Below, piece by piece: positions 34,550 to 43,799 of a DNA stretch of 64,000 nucleotides. Position 1 is the first letter of the stretch; the number at the start of each line of letters is the position of its first letter. The stretch is from positions 1,860,001 to 1,924,000 of the forward strand of contig NZ_CP041660.1 in assembly GCF_007289895.1 (NCBI RefSeq), in the 5' to 3' direction. The notes beneath the pieces were generated by a model. That model did no database searches, was not told the origin of the DNA, and worked only from the letters and a program-made list of their open reading frames with translations. The position numbers were made by a program, and so were the translations under genes. This DNA is from Catenovulum sediminis (lineage in GTDB: Bacteria; Pseudomonadota; Gammaproteobacteria; Enterobacterales; Alteromonadaceae).

Positions 34550-35540
34550 TGCAGAGATGCTGGCAATAATATTTGTCGGCTTGATGGGGTTTGCAATACT
34601 TTTATACGCTATTTTAGATGGTTACGATTTGGGTGTGGGTATTTTATTGCCGCTACAAGAGCAAGCGCAAAGTGATAGCATGATAGCTTCAATTGGACCA
34701 TTTTGGGATGCGAATGAGACCTGGTTAGTGTTAGCCGTTGGTATTTTATTAATCGCTTTCCCTGCTGCGCACAGCTTGATTCTTAGAGAGCTATATTTAC
34801 CCGCAGCTGTACTATTGATTGCTCTAATAATGCGAGGCGTCGCATTTGATTTTAGAGTTAAAGCTGCGTTTAGTCATAGAGCTGGCTGGAATCGCATTTT
34901 TAAATTGGGCTCATTATTGGCAGCGCTTAGCCAGGGTTATATGCTGGGTATGTATGTTATGGGATTTCAGTCTACATTAGCGGCTTATGTCTTTAGTGTG
35001 ATAAGCGCTTTTGGCGTAGCGGCAGCTTATAGCTATATTGGTGCTTGCTGGTTGGTGATGAAAACAGAAGGAGAGTTGCAGAAAAAATCGACAATGTGGG
35101 CTAGAAAAGCGGGGCGTTTATGTTTTGTCGGCGTTTTTGCGGTTTCTATCGTTAATCCGATGATTAATTCGGACGTATATGAGCGCTGGTTTAGCCTACC
35201 GAATGCCCTGTTATTAATGCCATTGCCATTATTTTGTTTTGTTCTGTTTCTGATTGTTGATCGTCTATTGAAAAGAATGCCGTTTAAAGGTGATGTAAGT
35301 TGCTGGATCCCTTTTGTTGCCTGTACTATGATATTTTTCTTATGTTTTAACGGTCTAGCATTTAGCTATTTTCCGGATATTGTACCGGGTCGGCTAAGTA
35401 TATTTCAGGCCGCATCATCGGCTGAATCCTTAAGTTTTATTCTGTGGGGTGTGATAATTGTGGTGCCGAGTATTCTTGCATACACGGTTTTTTCATATCG
35501 GGTATTTTGGGGGAAAGTGAGAGCGCTGAGGTATTATTGA
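34542..35540 (+). CDS. cioB: Cytochrome bd-type ubiquinol oxidase subunit II (CioB-like)
   Basis: A 332-residue protein with about eight membrane helices; it overlaps cioA by 8 bases. Family blocks: AILDGYDLGVGILLP, GPFWDANETWLVLAVG and RGVAFDFRVKA. It forms the heterodimer with subunit I. No CydX-like third subunit follows. Confidence 0.93.
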   Translation: MFSAEMLAIIFVGLMGFAILLYAILDGYDLGVGILLPLQEQAQSDSMIASIGPFWDANETWLVLAVGILLIAFPAAHSLILRELYLPAAVLLIALIMRGVAFDFRVKAAFSHRAGWNRIFKLGSLLAALSQGYMLGMYVMGFQSTLAAYVFSVISAFGVAAAYSYIGACWLVMKTEGELQKKSTMWARKAGRLCFVGVFAVSIVNPMINSDVYERWFSLPNALLLMPLPLFCFVLFLIVDRLLKRMPFKGDVSCWIPFVACTMIFFLCFNGLAFSYFPDIVPGRLSIFQAASSAESLSFILWGVIIVVPSILAYTVFSYRVFWGKVRALRYY

Positions 35541-35577
35541 TATGGCTGATACAAAGCGAAGTTTCAGTGCTTTAAAT

Positions 35578-35604
35578 CGCCTGCATTAAAAGTAAATGCA
35601 GGCG
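35578..35604. terminator. Perfect hairpin after cioB, possibly bidirectional
   Basis: CGCCTGCATT-AAAAGTA-AATGCAGGCG: 10-bp perfect stem between convergent cioB and the choice-of-anchor-A gene. No clean T-run on either side, so termination efficiency is uncertain. Confidence 0.6.
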
Positions 35605-35642
35605 TGATGATGGCTTTTGCTATTTATTATGTGGCTTTAGTT

Positions 35643-36773
35643 TTAACGGCACTGAACAGCAGCGAGAGGATTCGAGAGGGTTAATGCTGTATACGACCTG
35701 CGCTGAAAGCTCAGCATCGCCAGTATTGCCAACAAAAATAGTGCAATGCTTGTTGGTTCGGCTATTTCAACATTTGCTCTTTCGCCTTCAGCACTGGGGT
35801 ACAAGCCGTTCCATAAATTGGCTTGAGCACCACTGTTGCTGGTCCAGCTTTTTGCTATCACCTGACCACTGAGATCGCCTGATAAAAACTCGAAATCCGC
35901 AGTAGGCGCGAGGATATTGCCGTAGAATCCACCCGAGGTCATTGCTAAATGTTCAGCTTCGTAAAAGTTAAACAATATATTGTTCGGCATTTTTTTCTTG
36001 CCACCTACATAACTTAAATCACCCGCGTACTCTTGCGCCAGATCGCCAAAATAGTCTATTGAATCAAAACTTATGTCAGTGCCGCTGATGTTAATGATAA
36101 TAGGCATGTTGGCGTCTAAGCCAGTTGCGGTAAAGCTCGTTACTTCTTGTAAATTAGCTCCGTCAAAATCCATGACTAAGACACCTTGTTCATTCATCAG
36201 GGTGTTATTAGGCGTAAAGATAAATTCTTGGGTGCTCTGCCACCACTGATTACCTTTTGCTACAATCTCGCCAGTATTGGTGAGCTGCGCTAAATCAGAA
36301 GATAATTGTGTCAGGTAGCTAAACGCCGAATCAAAATCAAGAGGTCGGTCAGTAAAATTGAATACCTCACCCAATACAGGGTCATTGCCGGGCACAAGCG
36401 AATTAGGGGCGTTTACTGTCGTACCATTTTTTATCAATTCGCCTCCCAAAACCAAGTTACCTTTGATGTTGTCGGCGCGATTGACACTGAGATTACCTTG
36501 CACGACTAAGACATCAGAATAGCCTGATTCTCTCTCCCAAAACTGGACACCCGGTAGGTTGGTATTTGGGTTGTAGTTAATGCCAACGTCATATTGATCG
36601 ACTGATGCATTGCCGCCAACAGCGATTTTACCTTGAGAGTCAGAAGTGCCGGTATGGGTAAAATCATTTTGGACAAAGATATTGTATTCTGCCGCTGAGC
36701 CGAGATCGATTTCCCATGCAGATAAATTAAATGAGGTAAATAGAGCAACAATAGGTAACAGCTTAGACTTCAT
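35643..36773 (-). CDS. Choice-of-anchor A domain protein with a divergent PEP-CTERM-like tail
   Basis: About 376 residues from ATG 36773 (AAGG upstream). Signal peptide of about 18 residues, then the choice-of-anchor A domain: DLGSAAEYNIFVQNDF, GKIAVGGNASVDQYDVG, a beta-rich middle and a C-terminal NLWNGLYP block. The tail IAEPTSIALFLLAILAMLSF with QRRS resembles a PEP-CTERM signal with AEP for PEP, but about 16 further residues follow the basic cluster, unlike canonical signals. Function is probably structural at the cell surface. No sigma-54 site is seen upstream; only 71 bases separate it from the upstream TPR gene, so they may form an operon. Confidence 0.8.
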   Translation of the reverse strand: MKSKLLPIVALFTSFNLSAWEIDLGSAAEYNIFVQNDFTHTGTSDSQGKIAVGGNASVDQYDVGINYNPNTNLPGVQFWERESGYSDVLVVQGNLSVNRADNIKGNLVLGGELIKNGTTVNAPNSLVPGNDPVLGEVFNFTDRPLDFDSAFSYLTQLSSDLAQLTNTGEIVAKGNQWWQSTQEFIFTPNNTLMNEQGVLVMDFDGANLQEVTSFTATGLDANMPIIINISGTDISFDSIDYFGDLAQEYAGDLSYVGGKKKMPNNILFNFYEAEHLAMTSGGFYGNILAPTADFEFLSGDLSGQVIAKSWTSNSGAQANLWNGLYPSAEGERANVEIAEPTSIALFLLAILAMLSFQRRSYTALTLSNPLAAVQCR

Positions 36774-36844
36774 AGCAACAACAACCTTACAACTTATTAG
36801 ACTCGAAATAATAGAGTGTTTTTTATACAAAATCAACTGAAAAG

Positions 36845-39622
36845 CTATTTTCCTTTTAGTTTGTTATATAATTTTAAGGCTTTATCTCTACTTTTAAAGT
36901 TAGTGTCTTGAAAATTTAACTTTTCTAAAGCCGTAATGGCTTCGGAAGGGCGATTTAATTTTTCTAATGTTGCCGCAAGGTGATAAATTAATTCAGATTG
37001 TTGACCGGCCGTAGCCATAGCGACTCTAAAGTGTTCTAACGCTTTTTCGTAGTTTTGTGCCTGATATAAGTACCAACCATAAGTATCATTAAAAGCTGGG
37101 TTTTGACTGTCAAGTTGAACTGCTATTTGTGCATGAGATAGTGCTTTATTCAGGTTCTTTTCAGCGTATAAATGCGCGAGTTTATGATGAGTAAAGGCGT
37201 TTTCGCTCACTTGCAGTGAATTTTCTAATAAAAGAATACTTTGCTGCGGAGCATTTTGCTGCTGATGTAATTTTGCAAGCAGATAGGTTGCTGGCAGGTC
37301 TTGTGGATATTTAGTCAACCAACTTTGTAACAGGGTTATTGCTGCGCTTGTGTCTTGAGTTTGCAATAACAGGCCTAAATATGATTTAAAGTGCGCGACA
37401 GAGCGGCTTGCCTCGTACAGGTTCTTGATTAATTGTTTAGCTTGCTGGTGTTTGTTTTGACTATTCAACAAATTAAATTCGAGCTCTTGTACACTAATTG
37501 GATCGATTGCATCAATTGCATCGTGAGCGTGGTTTTTTAACCATTCAAGCTGAGCTTGGGCTAATTCAAATTCTTTATTTTTAATATGTAACTGGACTTT
37601 TAAAAAGGCGAGTTGTTCGCTAGGTTCCTCCAGTTGTTGTAATCTTTTTATAATTTTCATTTGCCCATCAGTACGTGTTGTACTGGCTTCGAGTGTAAAT
37701 AAAGCCTTAAGTTGCTTAGGATCATCATAATACAAGGCAAATAAAGTATTTAGATCTTTTAGCGCAATGGCTTGATCGCTTTGCAGTGCGAGCTTTATTT
37801 TAAAGTGTAACAGTTCGGCATCGAGCTTGTAGTCCTCTATATAACGACTTAGCAGCCCTTGAGCGGCAGCAAACTGACCGGTTCGGTCGTACAATTCTAT
37901 GAGTGCTTTTGCCGTTTTAAGAGATGGCTGTGTTTGATAAACGGTATCTAAATAGTCTATCGCGCTATGGTATTTTCTCTGTTCAATTGCAACTGCTGCT
38001 TTTAATTCTAATGCTTCGACAGATTGAGTCTTCAGTTTTTTAAGTAAGTCTTCAACTTGCCCGTAGTCTTGTTTTTTATAGGCTAAGCTGGCAAGTTTGA
38101 GTACCGCAGGTGTATAGTTAGCTTGTAATTTCAGTGCTTGTTGGTAGTAAACTGTTGCTTTGGTTGGTTGCTGCGCCGCTAAATAAATATCTCCGGCTAA
38201 TTGATGGCTATTGGGGTTCTGGGGCTGTTGAATTAACAGTTTGGAAGCGATTTTTCCAGCTTGTTCTAGTTCATGTAAACTGATCAATAAACGAGCAAGC
38301 TGAATATCAAGCAGGTATATATTACTTTGTGCCGTTCCTTCTAATAAAGTGCGGGCTTTGTTTTGTTCGCCAGAAACCAAGTAGATGGCTGCCAAGTGAT
38401 TGCGAAATGATGCATTCTGTGGAAACTTTTCATGTGCAGAGATTAACATTGAACGGTAGTTCTCAGTACTTTCCAGTTTTTTCGCCAAGCTCAGTAATTT
38501 AGCCAGAGCGTGCTCGTCAGCTGGCTGGCGTTTGTTATATTCGCGGTAATAGATGAATGCTTGTTGGTCATCAGATAATTTTATAGAGGTTTCAGCCAAC
38601 AGTTTGTAAACGGTGGCATCACTGGTGTGTTTATTCTGATAATTTAAAAATTCGCGGCGTGCAGATTGGTAATTTTGTGTTAAATAATGCACATAGCCAG
38701 ATAAAAGGTTGAGTTGTCCACCCGGAACCTTATTCAAATCCACCAAAGACAACTGATTATTGATATCGTTTAAGGTTTCCTTAACTTCTCGTTGAGGAAT
38801 TTCATTGGCCCCCGAAATAACGGCAAATAAAAGCTTAGCAAACGGGTTATCCGGAAATTGTTCTCTTAACTGAACACTGATTTTTAGAGCTTCATCACCT
38901 CTATCCAGTTTTTGCAGTAAGGATGCTTTGGCAAATAAGGCCAGTGTATTGTTATTTTCGAGTTCTAAAATACGATTATATAACTCAAGTGCAGCTTCCA
39001 AGTTTTGTCGTAGTTCGAGTACTCTAGCTTTGAGTTGTAAAGCAGGGACTGAATTTGGACGTTGCTGTAAAGCTGTACTCAAGATGTTGATAGCGTCTTG
39101 ATATTGATTTTGAGTGACCAGTACTTCAGCCATTATCAATTGGGCGTTTAAGTCTTGTTTGTCGAGTTTTAGAGCCTGACTGGCAAATTGTTGAGCTTGG
39201 CCAAATTGTTCTTGTTGCAAGGCTAATTTGGCCCGGATAATCAGTAGTTCACTAACCTGTTGATATGGGTACTGTTCTATAAAATAAATCGCTGATTCAG
39301 TATTGTGTAGTTGTAATTGACAGTTTAATAGTGGTGGGAGTACTTGCTGCCAGTCACCTCTTTCTTGCAGTGCCACTGTCAGTTCTTTTTCGGCCGATAG
39401 GCAATTTTCTTGTAACGCGTAAACTTTTCCTAACAGGATACGCGCTGGGGTAAATTCGGGAAATTCTTTTAGGTTATTTTTCAGATGGATAATCGCATTG
39501 TCTAGTTCATTGCTTTGATAGGCCTGTATAGCTTCTTCGTATAAATAACCGCGTTGCTCGGCGGCGAAAGTTGCATGACTGAATAAGACGAATATCGGGA
39601 TTAGTATAATTAAAAAACGCAT
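36845..39622 (-). CDS. Large TPR-repeat protein, PrsT-like paralogue
   Basis: A 925-residue protein made almost entirely of tetratricopeptide repeats, close in length and layout to PrsT at 20831. It carries a type I-looking signal peptide (ending ATFAAEQR, about residue 21) with no lipobox Cys, so it is probably free in the periplasm. It is followed on the same strand by the choice-of-anchor A/PEP-CTERM-like gene, suggesting a dedicated scaffold for that protein. It is far from PrsK/PrsR, so probably not the system's primary PrsT. Confidence 0.8.
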   Translation of the reverse strand: MRFLIILIPIFVLFSHATFAAEQRGYLYEEAIQAYQSNELDNAIIHLKNNLKEFPEFTPARILLGKVYALQENCLSAEKELTVALQERGDWQQVLPPLLNCQLQLHNTESAIYFIEQYPYQQVSELLIIRAKLALQQEQFGQAQQFASQALKLDKQDLNAQLIMAEVLVTQNQYQDAINILSTALQQRPNSVPALQLKARVLELRQNLEAALELYNRILELENNNTLALFAKASLLQKLDRGDEALKISVQLREQFPDNPFAKLLFAVISGANEIPQREVKETLNDINNQLSLVDLNKVPGGQLNLLSGYVHYLTQNYQSARREFLNYQNKHTSDATVYKLLAETSIKLSDDQQAFIYYREYNKRQPADEHALAKLLSLAKKLESTENYRSMLISAHEKFPQNASFRNHLAAIYLVSGEQNKARTLLEGTAQSNIYLLDIQLARLLISLHELEQAGKIASKLLIQQPQNPNSHQLAGDIYLAAQQPTKATVYYQQALKLQANYTPAVLKLASLAYKKQDYGQVEDLLKKLKTQSVEALELKAAVAIEQRKYHSAIDYLDTVYQTQPSLKTAKALIELYDRTGQFAAAQGLLSRYIEDYKLDAELLHFKIKLALQSDQAIALKDLNTLFALYYDDPKQLKALFTLEASTTRTDGQMKIIKRLQQLEEPSEQLAFLKVQLHIKNKEFELAQAQLEWLKNHAHDAIDAIDPISVQELEFNLLNSQNKHQQAKQLIKNLYEASRSVAHFKSYLGLLLQTQDTSAAITLLQSWLTKYPQDLPATYLLAKLHQQQNAPQQSILLLENSLQVSENAFTHHKLAHLYAEKNLNKALSHAQIAVQLDSQNPAFNDTYGWYLYQAQNYEKALEHFRVAMATAGQQSELIYHLAATLEKLNRPSEAITALEKLNFQDTNFKSRDKALKLYNKLKGK

Positions 39623-39672
39623 AAAAATAATAAAAAATAATAGCTGCTGAATTACATCAAGTATTAAGTATA

Positions 39673-39683
39673 CACCTTAGGTG
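39673..39683. promoter_or_regulatory. Short palindrome in a divergent promoter region
   Basis: CACCT-T-AGGTG, an 11-base perfect palindrome, between the TPR gene (minus) and the sugar kinase gene (plus). It could be an operator; too short to be sure. Confidence 0.3.
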
Positions 39684-39821
39684 CAAGCAATTATTTTACT
39701 TTTATATATTTATTTTAATTATTCTTCATATCGCTTTAAAGCATCGATGGCTATTGGTAATTTAGGGTATAAGGCGTTAACATTCAGCTCACTATCTGTA
39801 CAATTTTTAGAGGACTGGATT

Positions 39822-40718
39822 GTGGCATCTTTGATATCAATTGGCGAATGTATGATGGAGTTAAATGCAACGGATACATTAAACTTCAAACGCTCATATG
39901 CGGGCGATACTTATAATACAGCGGTATATGCAAAACGCTGGCAGCCTCAGTTGCCGGTTTATTATTTATCTGCTGTGGGGACCGATAATTTAAGTCAGGA
40001 AATGCTTTCACAATGGAGAGCTGAAGGTTTAAATACGCAATATGTATTACAAACGCCAGATGCGCAACTGGGTATTTATGCGATTAGTAAAGACTCTGCC
40101 GGTAAACGCTGTTTGTCTTATTGGCGTAAAGGCTCGGCAGCCAGTCAATTGATGCAATTAATGCACGCGCAAGGTGTTGCCGAAACATTACCGCATTTTG
40201 ATTATGTGTATTTTACCGGTATTAGTTTAGGTATTTTCAGTGATGATGATAAGCAAGCGTTACTTGATTTGGTAAGTGATTTACGCAATAAAGGTGCAAC
40301 TGTTGTTTTTGATCCGAATTATCGACCATTATTGTGGGAATCTAAAGAAGATGCTATTAAGTGGTTGACCTTAGCGTATCAAGTAACGGATCTGGCTTTA
40401 CCCGGAATGACGGATCACAAAGCTTTATTTGGTCATGCTAATCACACCGAAGTCGTTGAGTTTGTTAGAGCTTTGGGATGCCATGAAATTGTCGTGAAAA
40501 GTTCACAAGACGGTATTTACGCATACGATGCTCATGCTGAATATTATTGTGCAATCGATGGCAATTCTCCCTGTATCGATACGACTGCCGCTGGAGATTC
40601 TTTTGCTGGCACATATTTAGCCTCGCGAATGGCCGGGTCTGATATTTTAACAGCCGTTGAAGCGGCCGCCGATGTCGCAACCAATGTGGTTAAACACGTT
40701 GGCGCTATTGTTGATTAG
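39822..40718 (+). CDS. kdgK: PfkB-family sugar kinase, probable 2-dehydro-3-deoxygluconokinase
   Basis: About 298 residues from GTG 39822, chosen because AGAGGA lies 7 bases upstream and the family N-terminus (SLISIGECMMEL) follows at once. Earlier in-frame codons extend into non-family sequence. PfkB motifs: the SYAGDTYNTAVYAKR sugar-binding region and DTTAAGDSFAGTYLA with the catalytic Asp. The GECMMEL start and Y-W-R-K-G-S-A-A segment favour KDG kinase. It would phosphorylate KDG from alginate, pectin or uronate breakdown. It stands alone here. Confidence 0.85.
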   Translation: MASLISIGECMMELNATDTLNFKRSYAGDTYNTAVYAKRWQPQLPVYYLSAVGTDNLSQEMLSQWRAEGLNTQYVLQTPDAQLGIYAISKDSAGKRCLSYWRKGSAASQLMQLMHAQGVAETLPHFDYVYFTGISLGIFSDDDKQALLDLVSDLRNKGATVVFDPNYRPLLWESKEDAIKWLTLAYQVTDLALPGMTDHKALFGHANHTEVVEFVRALGCHEIVVKSSQDGIYAYDAHAEYYCAIDGNSPCIDTTAAGDSFAGTYLASRMAGSDILTAVEAAADVATNVVKHVGAIVD

Positions 40719-40829
40719 AGCTATTCTTGATTAAAGCGATTAGCAGCCGAGTGCACCCTTAAGCATGTTGACCTTAGTACTATAATGTTTTGCGCTTCGA
40801 CGTATTTATTATAGGCAAGGTCAATGGCT

Positions 40830-42122
40830 TTAAGATTGATACACCGTCACTTTGTTGCGACCCGTTTTTTTGGATTGATACAGAGCTAAGTCAGCTTGTT
40901 TGAAAAGCTCATCAAAACTTTGCGTTGTTTTCTCTGCCACCCCGATGCTGCAGGTAATACGACGGCCAATGGTAAATTGGGTTTGACTAATCTCTAGTCG
41001 CAACTTGTTTGCTAATAATTCTGCTTGGTGTATATCTGTGTTTCTGCATAAGATTAAAAACTCTTCTCCTCCCCAGCGGACAACCAAGTCGGATTCTCGA
41101 CAACGAGTTTTTAATACTGAAGCGAGCTGTTTTAACACACTGTCACCGACATCATGGCCTAGTTCGTCATTAATGGATTTAAAATGATCTATATCTAAAA
41201 TGAGTAATGAAAATTGGTTGTTAGCTAGGTTATCTAGTGCATTGTACAAGCCACTGCGATTGTATAAACCTGTTAGTTGGTCATGATGCGCTTGCTCTTG
41301 TAATACTCTACTTTTGTTATCGAGTGCTTTATTTTTCTTTAACAAGTTGCGAGAGTGTTTTTGTAATTGCCTCTGCTCATTGGCCAGTTGATATATTTTC
41401 CAGCTTAGACCACTGACGATCCAAACGATCCATATATATAATAACCCCTGATACAAATTACTTTCTTCAATCCACTTACCTCTAAGCGCTATTTTGAATA
41501 TTTTTATCTCTGTATCACGCGGTTTGGTCGATTCACCGGTCGAAAACATGATGTTTTTAACATTTGAAAATTCACTGTGCGCGCTGTCCACTTTATTGGC
41601 ACAAATCCACCAAAATGGAACAACAAAATCACTTAGCTGAATACGATAAGTGGCAATTTTGTTTTCGGCGTTAAAGCGATATAAATTCATTTTAAAAGGA
41701 TAGGTGGTTGTAGTTTGCTGGTTGTCAAAAACATGGTTTAAATAAATACGTATCTTATCTGGGGCGGTTGATTGATATTGCATAGTGACAAATAGCTGAT
41801 TGTATTTTGTCAGATCAAGCCCCGGCTTTTCTGTCAACTCAACGATCAGGTTACAATATGGATATTGGTAGGTTTGACTGCGACGAATGGTACAGCGCAT
41901 TATTAACGCGTTATCCTTTACAAAGCTCACACGCGATTGACCGCCTTCATTCATATCACTTTCCACGCGAGCGGTTGCATTGTTGGCATCAATGACTAAA
42001 TCACGATTCATACCCAATTGATACCAGAGCATGATGCAAGCTGTTAAAATTGCGAGCAAAAAGGTTAAAACATCAAATGCATTTGTCTTCTTGTGTTTGT
42101 CTATTTTAATTTTGCTAAACAT
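40830..42122 (-). CDS. Membrane diguanylate cyclase (GGDEF)
   Basis: About 430 residues from ATG 42122. One N-terminal membrane helix (about 15-35), a periplasmic domain of about 190 residues, a second helix (about 220-238), a coiled coil and a GGDEF domain. The active site reads RWGGEEF, and the product-inhibition I-site R-E-S-D precedes it at the normal spacing. It should make c-di-GMP from GTP in response to a periplasmic signal. No EAL domain. The periplasmic domain is not of a family I recognise. Confidence 0.92.
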   Translation of the reverse strand: MFSKIKIDKHKKTNAFDVLTFLLAILTACIMLWYQLGMNRDLVIDANNATARVESDMNEGGQSRVSFVKDNALIMRCTIRRSQTYQYPYCNLIVELTEKPGLDLTKYNQLFVTMQYQSTAPDKIRIYLNHVFDNQQTTTTYPFKMNLYRFNAENKIATYRIQLSDFVVPFWWICANKVDSAHSEFSNVKNIMFSTGESTKPRDTEIKIFKIALRGKWIEESNLYQGLLYIWIVWIVSGLSWKIYQLANEQRQLQKHSRNLLKKNKALDNKSRVLQEQAHHDQLTGLYNRSGLYNALDNLANNQFSLLILDIDHFKSINDELGHDVGDSVLKQLASVLKTRCRESDLVVRWGGEEFLILCRNTDIHQAELLANKLRLEISQTQFTIGRRITCSIGVAEKTTQSFDELFKQADLALYQSKKTGRNKVTVYQS

Positions 42123-42263
42123 TATTGCGCGCACCAAATAGGAAAGTAGGCTGTGTTTTGTTAAACAGTCAAAAAGTTGGTATATCTTGGATGTTTGTTA
42201 AATGTGTGGAATGTAACACAATTGTGACAAGTTGGGCTAGTAGAAGATGGGGAAGGCGGAAAC

Positions 42264-42293
42264 AAAAAAGGCAATTCAAAAGAATTGCCTTTT
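42264..42293 (-). terminator. Intrinsic terminator of the cold-shock gene
   Basis: On the minus strand: AAAAGGCAATTC-TTTT-GAATTGCC followed by six T. The stem is 12 bp counting the A-T arms. Confidence 0.92.
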
Positions 42294-42318
42294 AGATATT
42301 CAAACTACTAATTTAAAA

Positions 42319-42528
42319 TTAGATAGCTTGGATATTTTCAGCTTGTGGACCTTTAGGACCTTGAGCTACTTGGAATTGAACTTGTTGGCCTTCAGCTAAA
42401 GTTTTGAAACCGTCGCTTACGATAGCACTGAAATGTGCGAAAACATCTGGGCCAGACTCTTGCTCGATGAAACCAAAACCTTTAGATTCGTTGAACCACT
42501 TAACTGTGCCTTTAACTGTATTAGACAT
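42319..42528 (-). CDS. CspA-family cold-shock protein
   Basis: A 69-residue single OB-fold RNA/DNA-binding protein. RNP1 KGFGFIEQ and RNP2 VFAHFSAI are clear, and the first strand is [11 protein letters not shown]. It melts RNA structure as a chaperone. AGGATATAT lies before the ATG. The upstream 290 bases (to 42820) are not coding and probably include a long 5' leader as in other csp genes. It has its own terminator. Confidence 0.95.
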   Translation of the reverse strand: MSNTVKGTVKWFNESKGFGFIEQESGPDVFAHFSAIVSDGFKTLAEGQQVQFQVAQGPKGPQAENIQAI

Positions 42529-42820
42529 AATATATATCCTGAAATTTTAAAATTAAATTGTGTTGCCTCAAGAGGCTTCTCTAGCGTGGAAATAGACTGA
42601 AACTTAGAAACATCAGGACGGTGATTTATAAATAAAACAACGAAGTGAAGATTTTTTAAGGTAAGACATACTTTCTAGCTGACGGTTATAGTACAGGGTT
42701 TATAGCTGGAGTCAATCAAAGTTTGTTTGGTTTTTAAACAATTTTCGTTTTTTTTGTATTTTGCTGATTTAATACTTCTAACCTAAGCTTGTAAAAAGAC
42801 TAACTAATGACACACCTTAT
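42529..42820 (-). promoter_or_regulatory. Noncoding leader and promoter region of the cold-shock gene
   Basis: A 292-base gap between the csp gene and the divergent solute-binding-like gene. It has AT-rich promoter-like sequence and a short hairpin TTGCCTCAAGAGGCTTC near 42561. A long structured, temperature-sensitive leader is common for csp genes, but neither a cold box nor a start site can be proved by eye. Confidence 0.4.
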
Positions 42821-43741
42821 ATGCTTCGACTATTGCTGTTTTCACACCATGTACCACTTGCTTGGATAGTTGCTCTGGCAGTCGCGCTTATCTTGACTAA
42901 GCCAAGTCTCGCGCAAGATAAATTTATTAAAGTGATGCAGCCTAGCTCGCAAAACCAGATGGGAGAGCGATTTTTAGTTGATGTGGTTAATTTGGCAGTA
43001 CGTAAAGCCAATAAAACGCATTTTGTTAAACATCGCCTCAAATTTGTACCTTTGGAAGAAAGGCAATTATTGAGTTTTGAAAGCTACTTAGAGCGCGGTA
43101 TTTTTGATGTGACTTACTTTGGTACAAGTATCGCGTTAGAAGAAAAATTTTTACCTGTTCGCATTCCTTTATTCTCAGGTTTATTGGGCTACCGTTTGTC
43201 GATTGTTAAATCAAAAAATTTGGCCATGCTTAAAAACGCATCGCTTGAAGAGTTAAAACAGTTACCTGTATGTCAGGGCAGTATTTGGGCTGACTCAGAT
43301 ATATTGGAACATAATAACTTTAATGTTGTACGTGTCAGCCACTATGAGTTTATCGTTAAAATGCTGGACAAAGATCGTTGTTTATTATTTCCAAGGGGGC
43401 TTTTTGAAGGGCATTTTGAGGTTGCTAACTTGCGCAAACAGGGTCTGAATGTTGAGTTAATGGATCAGATCTTGTTCTACTATCCTTTACCGGCGTATCT
43501 GTTTGTCAAAAAAGGCAATAAAGCACTGGCTGATTATTTGGAAATTGGCTTAAAAATGGCGATTGCGGATGGTAGTTACCAACAATTATTACAAGAGCAT
43601 GCTCTAACACGCGCCATTTTTCCGCTGGAAAAATGGCGTGATAGTCGAATCATCGAATTGGAAAATCCTTATTTGCCGAAGAATACACCGCTGGATAGAA
43701 AAGAGTATTGGATAAAATTGCAAAATAAGACAGTTGATTAA
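42821..43741 (+). CDS. Periplasmic solute-binding-like protein (family 3 type)
   Basis: A 306-residue protein with a signal peptide (about residues 1-31, ending PSLAQ). The body has the two-lobe pattern of extracellular solute-binding domains: KFIKVMQPSSQNQM, a FDVTYFGTSIALEE segment, FSGLLGYRLSIVKSKN and LPAYLFVKKGNKALADYLEIGLKMAI near the end. It lacks transporter partners, so it may be a stand-alone sensor or scavenger. Ligand unknown. Confidence 0.65.
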   Translation: MLRLLLFSHHVPLAWIVALAVALILTKPSLAQDKFIKVMQPSSQNQMGERFLVDVVNLAVRKANKTHFVKHRLKFVPLEERQLLSFESYLERGIFDVTYFGTSIALEEKFLPVRIPLFSGLLGYRLSIVKSKNLAMLKNASLEELKQLPVCQGSIWADSDILEHNNFNVVRVSHYEFIVKMLDKDRCLLFPRGLFEGHFEVANLRKQGLNVELMDQILFYYPLPAYLFVKKGNKALADYLEIGLKMAIADGSYQQLLQEHALTRAIFPLEKWRDSRIIELENPYLPKNTPLDRKEYWIKLQNKTVD

Positions 43742-43799
43742 CAGTAACTTTTTTACTGAATGCCACGGGTCGCTACATTTTGTCTTGTGAGGTTATTCT

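Noticed and set aside
35542-35589. Fifteen-codon frame directly after cioB, considered as a CydX-type third subunit
   Set aside because: It is polar, lacks a membrane helix and runs into the hairpin at 35578.
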